From: Singulisphaera sp. GP187
GTDB taxonomy: Bacteria > Planctomycetota > Planctomycetia > Gemmatales > Gemmataceae
DNA length: 44,637 nucleotides
Assembly: GCA_945861245.1 (NCBI GenBank)
Contig: CAMAUE010000029.1
Span: 1-44,637, forward strand
Direction: 5' to 3'
The notes below the pieces were generated by a model. It saw only the letters and a list, made by a program, of their open reading frames with translations, was not told the DNA's origin and did not search any database. Positions 26,237 through 34,236 of the stretch are shown here, one piece after another. Position numbers and translations under genes: made by a program. The stretch's first letter is position 1; the number at the start of each line of letters is the position of its first letter.

Positions 26237-27174
26237 CACTCCAGCGCAGGAGTCGCGATATCCAATACACCCAGCGTCAATAAATCTTGGCAGGGTTCGT
26301 CGAAACTGCAGCTGCCGAACGTGGTGACAGCGCATTCGCGCAGCGTGCGGATTTGTTCGATTGTCGCCGACCACGATTTCCAGGCAATGTGACTATCGCT
26401 TATTCGGATGCCGCTGCCATCACGATCGGCCAAGATGGCAGCAATATCCGATTCGGTTAACGCGTGAACATGGGCCAGGATGCCAGCGACGAAGACATTC
26501 AGGAACCCGTGATGCCAAACGCCCAGCGCGGCATCCCAATGGCGGCGAGGGTGATGCAATCCCGCTGTCGCCTTCCAAGGCAGCTGGTACGCGGAACAGC
26601 GGTGTATGAAATGCGCCACGTCGGCTTCTGAAGGAAACGCCTCCGCCGTCAACCCGCCGCAGCGCAGTTTCAGGCCAAGCGTTCCCGGCGCGATCGTCGC
26701 CGTCAATGCATCGAAATCGTGCGCCCAGGTCGGCCCGGCGGGAACCTCGACGTAGCCGCGCAGGTGGGCATGGGCCAACGCCTCGGCGATTGCAGCCAAC
26801 GGCGGAACGGCACGCTTCGGCAAGGCGACTTCAAACAGGTCGATCACCGCGTCGGTGCCCCAGTCAAGGCGGAATTCAGCGATGCGCGTTAGATCGTCAG
26901 CCAGCGCCGATTGGATCGCACTCTCCGCTGCCGCGGGTTGGCCGAGCGCGGCGACCGAAAGCAGGCCCGCATCGCCATGTGCCCGGGCGAGCGCCTGCAA
27001 CTCGCCAAACCTCACCGTTGGGCAGACAAATCGGCCCAGCATCCAGCGGTTCGGGTCTGCCTTCTTCGCAGCCAAATAGCTCGCCAGTGCGACGTCAAGC
27101 GACAGTTTCGCCGGCGGGAATATCCCGGCGTAATCGAGGATATCCGTCATCAGAGCGCGAACGGCGGCGTGCAT
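26233..27174 (-). CDS. Conserved protein of unknown function
   Basis: The 313-residue soluble protein has no signal peptide. The N-terminus reads ALMTDILDYAGIFPPAKLSL. Later comes LKLRCGGLTAEAFPSEADVA, then WKATAGLHHPRRH near 216, and FLNVFVAGILAHVHALTE. The alternating strands with conserved LKLRCGG and KATAGLHHP suggest a TIM-barrel-like enzyme, with the His pair near the active site. From memory, similar proteins occur near homogentisate/fumarylacetoacetate genes in other phyla. Here the tail-to-tail neighbour is phhB, which would fit aromatic amino acid catabolism, but this is only inference. GAGG lies six bases upstream of the ATG. Confidence 0.7.
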   Translation of the reverse strand: MHAAVRALMTDILDYAGIFPPAKLSLDVALASYLAAKKADPNRWMLGRFVCPTVRFGELQALARAHGDAGLLSVAALGQPAAAESAIQSALADDLTRIAEFRLDWGTDAVIDLFEVALPKRAVPPLAAIAEALAHAHLRGYVEVPAGPTWAHDFDALTATIAPGTLGLKLRCGGLTAEAFPSEADVAHFIHRCSAYQLPWKATAGLHHPRRHWDAALGVWHHGFLNVFVAGILAHVHALTESDIAAILADRDGSGIRISDSHIAWKSWSATIEQIRTLRECAVTTFGSCSFDEPCQDLLTLGVLDIATPALEC

Positions 27175-27732
27175 TAGAACCTCGCGGCCTGCAACCTCGG
27201 GCGTTCCACCCGTGCTGTATTATTATCGATCCCACGAAGAGGCGAAAAAAGGATTGCAGAAAACGCGAAACAAGCCCCTGGAGCAATCCAGCTCCGCGCC
27301 TTATCGCCTTTGCGTAAGCTTTTTCTGATCGCCTTGGCGGACAGCCGGATTTTGGTGGTTATCTCAATTATACACCGGATTCCACACAGAACGATTAATT
27401 GGATCGTGAGCGATAATTACGGCAAAACATACTGGGGGTGGATTTGTTTCCCAAACTCGCCGTACTGTTCGTTCATTCCTTGATTTCATGCGTCGATAAC
27501 AATTTGAAGGGAAGGACTTTATTCCCAGTGCTTTCGTTTAGGCTGGCTCGAAATGGATTTCGAACGCCCGCCCCAACTCAATTCCTTCCATCTTTCCCCT
27601 TTAATCGGGTGGATCAGGTAAGACTTGCGAATTGCGGCGCGGGTGGAAACGGTCTACAATGAAGGCAGAACATCGGCAAGGGAGCGTTCGGATGAACGCA
27701 CGTCGGATCACTATTGCCTCGGAAACAACCTC
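27175..27732. other. Non-coding gap upstream of the sigma factor gene
   Basis: This 558-base stretch lies between divergent genes. The frames inside lack family signatures. It is AT-richer in the middle (27350-27440). The only site I can support is the promoter candidate at 27632-27660. Confidence 0.4.
27632..27660 (+). promoter_or_regulatory. Candidate sigma-70 promoter for the sigma factor gene
   Basis: TTGCGG (27632-27637) and TACAAT (27655-27660) are separated by exactly 17 bases, about 70 bases ahead of the chosen start codon. Each box is within two changes of consensus. Confidence 0.5.
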
Positions 27733-28572
27733 ATGACGCGACCACGACGGCAGCGGAGTTTAGCGGTCCAGTCGCCGCTAGAGACCTATCTGCGCGAGAT
27801 TAACGAAACCGCACTCCTCAGCGCAGATGAGGAGAAATCGCTTGCGCACCTAATCATCGATCACGACGATACCGCGGCACGCGACCGCATGGTCCGCGCC
27901 AATCTTCGGCTTGTCGTCAATATCGCACGCAGTTACACCGGCAAAGGCCTGTTATTGCAGGATCTGATTGAGGAAGGCAATCTCGGCCTCCTCCGCGCCG
28001 TCGAGGGCTTTGACCCGACGATGAACACGCGCTTCAGCACTTATGCCAGCTACTGGATAAAGCAATCGGTCAAGCGTGCGCTTGTCAACACCGCGAAGAC
28101 AATCCGCATCCCGGCGTACATGGTCGAGCTGCTCGCAAAATGGCGCCGGGCGACCTCCGTCTTACAGGCCCAACTCGGCCGAACGCCAACGCAGGAAGAA
28201 GTCGCACAAAGCATGGATCTGCCGAAGAAAAAACTCGCCATCATCAAGAAAGCGATCCGCGTCTACAACGCCGCACCGCAAACCGATCAGCCCGATTCCG
28301 GTTGGTCGCTCGACGAGATGGTCATGGACGGCAACGCGAAATCGCCTGATCTCGAAATGGTCGAAGCCGACGATCTCAAACACGTTATTGAATTGCTCGA
28401 CAAAATGGACATCCGCGAAGCCACTGTGCTGCGCATGCGCTTCGGCATCGACGGCGGGGAACCGAAGACGCTCAAAGAGATCGGCGAAAGTCTCGGCCTA
28501 ACTCGCGAACGTGTCCGCCAAATCGAAAGCGAAGCCCTCGGCAAACTTAGCGAGAGCATGCACGCGGAGTGA
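27733..28572 (+). CDS. RpoD/RpoS-like sigma-70 factor (no region 1.1)
   Basis: The protein has 279 residues from ATG 27733; the in-frame TTG at 27625 would translate the probable promoter. Region 1.2 is SPLETYLREINETALLSADEE. Region 2 is about 50-118, with NLRLVVNIARSYTGKGL, DLIEEGNLGLLRAVEGFD and RFSTYASYWIKQSVKRA. Region 3 is about 125-200, and region 4 is about 218-272 with TLKEIGESLGLTRERVRQIE. The -10 and -35 recognition helices look canonical, so it probably reads promoters close to consensus. The short N-terminus indicates a group 2-type sigma factor, not the essential housekeeping one, although some planctomycetes have several such copies. A hairpin repeat follows the stop. Confidence 0.93.
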   Translation: MTRPRRQRSLAVQSPLETYLREINETALLSADEEKSLAHLIIDHDDTAARDRMVRANLRLVVNIARSYTGKGLLLQDLIEEGNLGLLRAVEGFDPTMNTRFSTYASYWIKQSVKRALVNTAKTIRIPAYMVELLAKWRRATSVLQAQLGRTPTQEEVAQSMDLPKKKLAIIKKAIRVYNAAPQTDQPDSGWSLDEMVMDGNAKSPDLEMVEADDLKHVIELLDKMDIREATVLRMRFGIDGGEPKTLKEIGESLGLTRERVRQIESEALGKLSESMHAE

Positions 28573-28578
28573 CGTATT

Positions 28579-28632
28579 CCGCGTGCGGCTTAGCGCTCAG
28601 AAACGACCCGTCGAGCGCTAAGCCGCAAGCGG
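28579..28632. repeat. Intergenic inverted repeat, CCGCTTGCGGCTTAGCGCTC family
   Basis: The 20-bp arms 28579-28598 and 28613-28632 have one mismatch (left arm reads CCGCGTGCGG). It fills the gap between the convergent sigma factor and S46 peptidase genes. Confidence 0.93.
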
Positions 28633-28642
28633 CAATTCCAAG

Positions 28643-30694
28643 TCATCGCCCCACCAACTCCTTCACCAACTCCGTCGCTCTGTACAAACTTTGCAACGAC
28701 TCCATGATTGCCTGCGAGTGCACGCTGATGTGCCTGGCCTGGTGATCGGTGTAGACGAAGTTGCGTACCAAACCATGGCGGTTGCGGTCGAAGTTAATGC
28801 CGACGAACTCGCCGGCCCGGTTGAGCACGGGGCTGCCGGAGTTGCCGCCGATCGTGTCAGCGGTGGAGACGAAGTTAAACGGCGTCTTCGCGTCAAGTTT
28901 GGCGCGATCGTCAAGCCAGCGTCTGGGCAGGTCGAACGGGTGCTGGTTGTTCTGTTCCTTGGCGCGATCGTACATCTGCTCAAACGTGGTGGTGTGACCA
29001 AGTTTGACGCCATCGACCTCGTAACCCTGCACGGTTCCGAATGCGAGCCGTAATGTAAAGGTGGCATCGGGCGCGATCGAGGTGCCGAACTTGGCGAAGC
29101 GAATCTTGGCAATGTCGCTGTAGGCTTGTTGCTGAATCTCATCGAGCTCGTCGAATTTCTGTCGCAGGATGCGGGCCTCTTTGTCAAGGAATCGCGCCAA
29201 CTCGAGCAACGAATCCGTCGTTGAGGCGCCAGGCGGGGCTTCGACTTCGCCCGCGAAAACCTTGCGGCGGTTGACGTTGTCGAGCGTCGTGCCGCCGATC
29301 AATTCCTTGGCGCGATCCGGGATCGACTTGCCGGCGAAAATTCTCTTGGTCAGCGCGTGCTCGGTGCCGAGTTGTTCGGCGAGAAAATAGAGCGAGCCGG
29401 CCAATTTCATCTGCTCGTACTCTTTGACAATGGGTGCTGGCGAGAAAAGCTGAAACTTGAGCGAGCTTAGCCCAGAGCTACGGTATTCGGCCAGGCGGTC
29501 GGCGTCGGGTTTCGCCAATTCGTCTTTCATCCGCACAAGCGTTCGGGCGATGCGAAACAGTCGGCTATCGAAGGCGTCGCCACGTTCGAGCAGATAATAT
29601 TCCTTCTCGAACGTGCGTGCTTTTTTCTGGGCATCGGCGATGCGGGTCCACGGGGCGTCGGCTTTCTCGTCAACGGATTCGCGCAGGGCCGTCTCGTGCT
29701 CGAACTTGGTCCGCATGATCGCGGGATCGAGCAAGCCGTGGTATTGGCCCGTCAGCGCTTTGCGCGCGTTGGCGACGGGGGACAGATCACGCTGGGCCCA
29801 TCGGCGTGGCTCCGGGCCTTTTTCCGCATACTGCGAGAGCAAAGCTTCACGATAGCGCAGCATCTGTAACGTGTAGGGCAGGATCATATCGCGACGGTGC
29901 AGCAAGCGAGCATAGGTCTCCAGCCGATTTGTCGTGCCGGGATGGCCTGAGACGAAAACGAGATCGCCGTCCTTCGGTCCGAGCGTGCTGAACGGAAAGT
30001 AGTCGGGCGTCTTGACGGGTTTGCCGTCTTCGTAGATGCGGAAGAAGCAGATGTCGAGGTTGTAGCGTGGATACTCGAAGTTGTCGGAATCGCCGCCGAA
30101 GAAGGCGATCTGATGCTCCGGGGCCATGACGAGGCGGACATCGGTGTATTTCTTGTAGCGGTAAAGATGATATTGAGCGCCGTGATAGAGCGTGACGATA
30201 TCGCTGCGCAGACCGGTCTTGGCGAGCGAGTCTTTGGTGATCTTCGCCATGATCGCGCGTCGGGCGGCCATCGCATCATCTGTTCTCATGCCAAGCTTGA
30301 TGACGCCTTGCACGTCCTTGGTCACGTCGACGATCTCTTGCAGGACATTCAATTCCAGATCGGGGCATTTCAACTCGTCGGCCAGCGTTTTGGCGTAGAA
30401 CCCGTCCTTGTAGAGGTCCTTGCCCTTGCTGCTTAGTTTCTGGAGTGCGTCCGACCCGATATGGTGATTGGTGATCGCCAAACCGTTCGGCGAAACGAAG
30501 CTGCCCGACCCGCCGTTGTTGAAGCGGATCGACGCCTTCATCGCACGATTCAGCCAGGCGTCGGTCAGTTCAAAGGCATACTTTTTCTTGAGCAACTCCC
30601 GCGGCGGCTGATTGACGAGCCACATGCCTTCGTCAGCGGAGGCGAAGGCCGGAGTCAGGAGACACAGTAGGCAGAAATAATAACGCGTATTCAT
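28643..30694 (-). CDS. S46 family dipeptidyl-peptidase (DPP7/DPP11 type)
   Basis: The protein has 683 residues from ATG 30694 (GAGGGG upstream) with a signal peptide (MNTRYYFCLLCLLTPAFASA), so it is exported. S46 enzymes remove dipeptides from peptide N-termini. The triad region is intact: ITNHH (His77/His78), GGDSDNFEYPRY for the Asp, and GGNSGSP with Ser619. The residue 18 positions after the catalytic Ser is Arg637 (motif NFDR). The equivalent position is Gly673 in Porphyromonas DPP7 and Arg673 in DPP11, where Arg gives preference for Asp or Glu at P1. That points to DPP11-like specificity, as an inference. The neighbouring genes give no further clue to its role, though a dipeptide-releasing enzyme suits a genome that also carries a POT transporter. 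Confidence 0.93.
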   Translation of the reverse strand: MNTRYYFCLLCLLTPAFASADEGMWLVNQPPRELLKKKYAFELTDAWLNRAMKASIRFNNGGSGSFVSPNGLAITNHHIGSDALQKLSSKGKDLYKDGFYAKTLADELKCPDLELNVLQEIVDVTKDVQGVIKLGMRTDDAMAARRAIMAKITKDSLAKTGLRSDIVTLYHGAQYHLYRYKKYTDVRLVMAPEHQIAFFGGDSDNFEYPRYNLDICFFRIYEDGKPVKTPDYFPFSTLGPKDGDLVFVSGHPGTTNRLETYARLLHRRDMILPYTLQMLRYREALLSQYAEKGPEPRRWAQRDLSPVANARKALTGQYHGLLDPAIMRTKFEHETALRESVDEKADAPWTRIADAQKKARTFEKEYYLLERGDAFDSRLFRIARTLVRMKDELAKPDADRLAEYRSSGLSSLKFQLFSPAPIVKEYEQMKLAGSLYFLAEQLGTEHALTKRIFAGKSIPDRAKELIGGTTLDNVNRRKVFAGEVEAPPGASTTDSLLELARFLDKEARILRQKFDELDEIQQQAYSDIAKIRFAKFGTSIAPDATFTLRLAFGTVQGYEVDGVKLGHTTTFEQMYDRAKEQNNQHPFDLPRRWLDDRAKLDAKTPFNFVSTADTIGGNSGSPVLNRAGEFVGINFDRNRHGLVRNFVYTDHQARHISVHSQAIMESLQSLYRATELVKELVGR

Positions 30695-30718
30695 ACAGTA
30701 TCGCCCCTCAATAATTTG

Positions 30719-30987
30719 AACCACAGAGGCCGCAGTGAACTAACGACAGAGGTACAGAGGACACAGAGAAAATGCAAGGTATCAAGACTCGACGCCAGGG
30801 AGCAGGATATGAATTGAAGAAAACCGAGTTTAACCACGAATAGCACGCATTCCACGGATAAGAAATACGACGTATGATTTTTTACCTATCCGTGTCATTC
30901 GTGTTATCTGTGGTTAAATTCTATTTGCTTGTTTCGTGTACCACCTTCAATGCATGTCCTCTGTGTCCTCTGTGCCTCTGTGGTTAA
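30719..30987. repeat. Nested inverted repeat (MITE-like) between divergent genes
   Basis: The outer arms are built of CACAGAGG-type units (30719-30768, and 30955-30987 ending TGCCTCTGTGGTTAA). The inner arms are 30829-30862 (TTTAACCACGAATAGCACGC...) and 30885-30918 (complement ending CTGTGGTTAAA). Similar AACCACAGAGGCACAGAG and AACCACGAAT sequences are dispersed in many unrelated bacterial genomes. No coding capacity. It fills most of the 391-base gap between the S46 and AI-2E genes. Confidence 0.85.
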
Positions 30988-31085
30988 TGATTTTTTCACC
31001 CTGGACTATCAAATGTGGCGGAGTAGGCCCTGTCAAGCAAATCTCCGCGGAATAAAACGCAAGAGACACTTAACAAGGAAATGCC

Positions 31086-32159
31086 ATGACTGACTCAACC
31101 GCCGCGTCTGAACCTGCCGACGAATCCGTTTTCATGCAGCGGATGCGCATCGCGACCTATGGCGTCGTGCTTCTCGTGCTCGTGATTCATTTGCTGGAAA
31201 AATTCCGCGACATCCTCGAACCGCTATTTATCGCGCTCTTCCTTGGCTTTTTGCTGCATCCGATCCACCGCTGGTTGATGAAACGCGGAATCTCGTCGGC
31301 GTTTGCTTATGTCGTGATCGGCGGCGTGATGATGCTCGGCATGTTCGCCGTCGCTTCGTTGATGATCGCGAACCTATCCGAAGCGGCGGATAAGGACAAG
31401 CTGCTCCAATACGAAAAACGCCTTGACACGATGATTCAAGGCGTCCACGCGCGGCTGCCGTTCGACGTTCCTGAACCGAAAGACCGGATTCTGCGCGAGA
31501 TCAATATTTCGCCGGAGGACATCGTGACGGCCACGGGCGCGGCTGTCGCGCGGTTTCGCACGTCAACCACGTGGGTCGCGCTGACGCTCCTCTACATCTT
31601 GTTCTTGATCGCCGAGAAAGTGAGTTTCCCGAGACGTATCAATCTGGCGTTCGGCGAGCAGCCTGGCGAGCGCATCATGAGTGTCGTCGAGAGCATTAAC
31701 CTGGCGATTAGCCAATATGTCGCCGTCAAGACGCTCGTTAGCGCCCTGGCGGGGATTGCGTCCTATACCGTGCTGGCGTTTTTTCAGGTCGAATTGGCGG
31801 CGACCTGGGGCATCTTGATTTTCCTGCTCAACTACATTCCGTATCTCGGCAGCCTTATCGCGGTATCGATTCCGATCCTCTTGAGTTTTTTGCAATTCGA
31901 CGAAATCTGGAAGGGTGCCGTTATCGCCGGGCTGTTGATCGGCATTCAGCAGTTGATCGGCAGCTGGGTTGAACCTCGCATGGCGGGTCAGCGTCTTGAC
32001 GTTAGCCCATTGTTGATTGTGTTGTCGCTGGCGTTCTGGTCGTTTATGTGGGGTGTCGTCGGCGCGATCCTCGCAGTGCCGTTGCTCGTGATCGTAAAGA
32101 TCATCCTCGATAACATCACCGCGACCAAGCCGATGGCGACGCTGATCTCAAACCGGTGA
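31086..32159 (+). CDS. AI-2E family transporter (YdiK/PerM-like permease)
   Basis: The 357-residue integral membrane protein has about seven or eight helices. An N-terminal pair (VVLLVLVIHLLEKFRDILEP, then LFIALFLGFLLHPIHRWLM) precedes a soluble segment of about 70 residues. The membrane core contains the family motif WGILIFLLNYIPYLGSLIAV, then GSWVEPRMAGQRLDVSPLLI and FWSFMWGVVGAILAVPLLV. Members include TqsA (autoinducer-2 export) and Na+/H+ antiporters, so the substrate is open. AAGGAAA lies just upstream of the ATG. No luxS or quorum-sensing gene is nearby. Confidence 0.9.
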   Translation: MTDSTAASEPADESVFMQRMRIATYGVVLLVLVIHLLEKFRDILEPLFIALFLGFLLHPIHRWLMKRGISSAFAYVVIGGVMMLGMFAVASLMIANLSEAADKDKLLQYEKRLDTMIQGVHARLPFDVPEPKDRILREINISPEDIVTATGAAVARFRTSTTWVALTLLYILFLIAEKVSFPRRINLAFGEQPGERIMSVVESINLAISQYVAVKTLVSALAGIASYTVLAFFQVELAATWGILIFLLNYIPYLGSLIAVSIPILLSFLQFDEIWKGAVIAGLLIGIQQLIGSWVEPRMAGQRLDVSPLLIVLSLAFWSFMWGVVGAILAVPLLVIVKIILDNITATKPMATLISNR

Positions 32160-32199
32160 CGGCTCCGAGCGGGTTGATTTTTGCGTTTCGTTCTCATAG

Positions 32200-32254
32200 A
32201 TAGCCCGCCATCAATGGCGGGTTCGTTGCAAACCCGCCCTAAATGGTGGGCTAT
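32200..32254. repeat. Nested inverted repeat after the AI-2E gene
   Basis: The outer arms ATAGCCCGCCAT (32200-32211) and ATGGTGGGCTAT (32243-32254) have one mismatch. The inner arms GGCGGGTT (32216-32223) and AACCCGCC (32231-32238) are perfect. There is no T-tract. Confidence 0.75.
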
Positions 32255-32347
32255 ATGAAAACCTAATGTGCCATTTCTTCCCGCGTGCGGTATAATAGCT
32301 CAGCGTGTCCCGCAGTATTTTGCGGACGGGACGCTGCGGAGTTGTTC

Positions 32348-33376
32348 ATGGATCGTGCTGCGTCCCTCATTTCTCCCGGAAGCAAGACGTTAGCGGGTTG
32401 GTGGCGCCAGCTTGCCACGCTCAAACCGCACGGCTTGTGGGTCGGCTACGCCTACGTTCATCGCATCGAAGCGCCGGTCGAGGTCGTCCGCTCGCAACCT
32501 GTCGATCCGCTGGTGCTGCTGATTTTGCAGGCACTGGACATCGCTCCTGCCGATGAACTCGACCGCTGGCTTTGCATGCCTGCTGCGGTTCTGGGGGGCA
32601 TGTTGCTGGCGATTCAGCGAGAGGGCATGATCGAACGTATTGATTCCAATCGCTGGATGATTACCGAGCGTGGCAGAACAGCAATGGCCAATCGTTGCGT
32701 GCCGATTCGCTCCACCGAACGACAGCATTTTTCTTTCATGGAACGATTGGATAACGCAGGCAACAGATCGGGGCCGCCGATTTTCTTGCCGATCGCGGAG
32801 TGCCCGCGCACGAATTGGCTGGTCGATGACGCCCATCGCTTTGACGCCGGTGCTCTCCAGGCCTGTATCAATGAGCCGAGCGCCTGGAAGGATTTGCGCG
32901 GTTTCTCTCGCGAAATCGAGCGCCTCGGCTGCGACGCGGGCGATGGCGAATGGCGGCATGTCATCGTCGATCGCCCGGAACGCGTGCTGCTGACGCTCGT
33001 GACGACGGCAGATGAACTGCTTGCTTTCGGTGTCAAGGCCGATGGCTGGCAGCTGAATGAACGCACGCCAGCGCTGCGGTTGCCACTCGCGGTGTTAAGC
33101 GATTTTACCGATTTGGTGACTGAGCCTGCGGAATCGGTTTGGCGCGACGCCTGGCGAACATGGTCCAAGCAACGCAACCTGCCGGCGAACGAAATCGAAG
33201 CCTGCGCCGTGACCTTTGCCGCGCCACGCATCGAAATCGTGGCCCCGCCGCGACTCGTGCAGCGCTTACAAGCCGCCAACAGCGACCTGCTCAAAGGCGA
33301 AGGTTGGCTAATCGTCGGCGAGGGTTTCATCCGCGCTGTTGCGCCAATGGTGCTGAAGACGGGCGAGGGGAAGTAG
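32348..33376 (+). CDS. Protein of unknown function with winged-helix-like middle
   Basis: I do not recognise the family. From ATG 32348 it has 342 residues, no signal peptide and no transmembrane segment. The N-terminus (GWWRQLATLKPHGLWVGYAY) leads into a segment that reads like a small winged helix (VDPLVLLILQALDI, then LGGMLLAIQREGMIERIDSNRWMITERGR), suggesting DNA or protein binding. The rest is a mixed alpha/beta region with a Trp-rich end (VWRDAWRTWSKQRN). The frame is open 63 bases further upstream, but the ATG lies at a more natural position. It may be monocistronic. Confidence 0.7.
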   Translation: MDRAASLISPGSKTLAGWWRQLATLKPHGLWVGYAYVHRIEAPVEVVRSQPVDPLVLLILQALDIAPADELDRWLCMPAAVLGGMLLAIQREGMIERIDSNRWMITERGRTAMANRCVPIRSTERQHFSFMERLDNAGNRSGPPIFLPIAECPRTNWLVDDAHRFDAGALQACINEPSAWKDLRGFSREIERLGCDAGDGEWRHVIVDRPERVLLTLVTTADELLAFGVKADGWQLNERTPALRLPLAVLSDFTDLVTEPAESVWRDAWRTWSKQRNLPANEIEACAVTFAAPRIEIVAPPRLVQRLQAANSDLLKGEGWLIVGEGFIRAVAPMVLKTGEGK

Positions 33377-33393
33377 GGACGCCGTTTTTCCGT

Positions 33394-33439
33394 TTGCCGT
33401 TCAGCGCTCGCATGGAATTGTGCAAGCGCCAAACGGCAA
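33394..33439. repeat. Imperfect intergenic inverted repeat
   Basis: The arms 33394-33412 and 33421-33439 (TTGCCGTT...GCGCT) pair with about three mismatches. It lies between convergent genes and looks like a decayed hairpin element. Confidence 0.65.
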
Positions 33440-33445
33440 GCCAAG

Positions 33446-34045
33446 TTACCGACCCCGATATCGACGAATCAACTCCTGCTCCAGGCTTTCGTCACGACCA
33501 CGATAAAACCAGGCGGGATCGTAGATCGTCGGGTCGATGACTTCCGTCTGCCGTTCCACGGTATGCTCCGCGCGGAAGACCGCGCCGCCTATCGTAGAGC
33601 GAATTGGCCGGGCGAGGTCTTCGAGTTCCTTGCGCACGATGAACTCGATGAAGTATCCGCCCTGCTCGGCCGGTTGAATCTGCACGGTCACGCGATGTCG
33701 ATAGGTTTGGAACGTCGAGAGCAGGCGTTCGTAGACGTCCGGGCTGCCGGATTTAAGGAACAGGCCAATTCCGGGCGAGATGCGCGGCGTGGTCTCGATT
33801 CGGCCATCGTAGCGGTTGGCGTCGGCGATCTCGAATCCGTAGTCGCCCAGCACTTCCAGCGCTTTCTCAAACACCGGGCCGTAATCGTTTTCGCCGAGCG
33901 GAATAAACACCGGATTCTGATGTTTGACCGGGCTGGCGACGATCGGCGTGACCGGCGAAAGCTCCATCGCCGGCTGCAGGTTTTGGCAACCAAGCGCCAG
34001 CAATGGCAGAACCCCAACGACCGCAGTGCGGAACATTCCCGTCAT
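33446..34045 (-). CDS. Lipoprotein of unknown function
   Basis: The 199-residue protein has a short signal and lipobox LALGC (Cys20). The mature part starts with a Pro/Val-rich linker. It then has a small alpha/beta domain (DYGPVFEKALEVLGDYGFEI, then RYDGRIETTPRISPGI, then YRHRVTVQIQPAEQGGYFIE) and a charged helical end (RGRDESLEQELIRRYRGR). Lipoproteins of this kind are common in planctomycetes and have no known function; the fold may resemble small outer-membrane assembly lipoproteins, which is speculative. GGGGG precedes the ATG. Confidence 0.75.
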   Translation of the reverse strand: MTGMFRTAVVGVLPLLALGCQNLQPAMELSPVTPIVASPVKHQNPVFIPLGENDYGPVFEKALEVLGDYGFEIADANRYDGRIETTPRISPGIGLFLKSGSPDVYERLLSTFQTYRHRVTVQIQPAEQGGYFIEFIVRKELEDLARPIRSTIGGAVFRAEHTVERQTEVIDPTIYDPAWFYRGRDESLEQELIRRYRGR

Positions 34046-34161
34046 GACAATCCCCCAAGAATTGCCGGGCTTATGCCAGACTCGTCAAAAAACGCAATAG
34101 CGAAAATGGCGAAAAATGGCGTGACGAATATAACGTCTTGCATTGACGATTTTGTATTTTT

Positions 34162-34213
34162 CGCTTGCGACTTAGCGCTCGTGTGATCTCACGAGAGAGC
34201 TAAGCCTCAAGCA
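34162..34213. repeat. Decayed copy of the CCGCTTGCGGCTTAGCGCTC hairpin
   Basis: CGCTTGCGACTTAGCGCTCG on the left and CACGAGAGAGCTAAGCCTCA on the right still pair, but with several mismatches. It lies just upstream of the M20 peptidase gene. Confidence 0.7.
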
Positions 34214-34236
34214 GTGAACAGAGAAGGCTTCCCATC

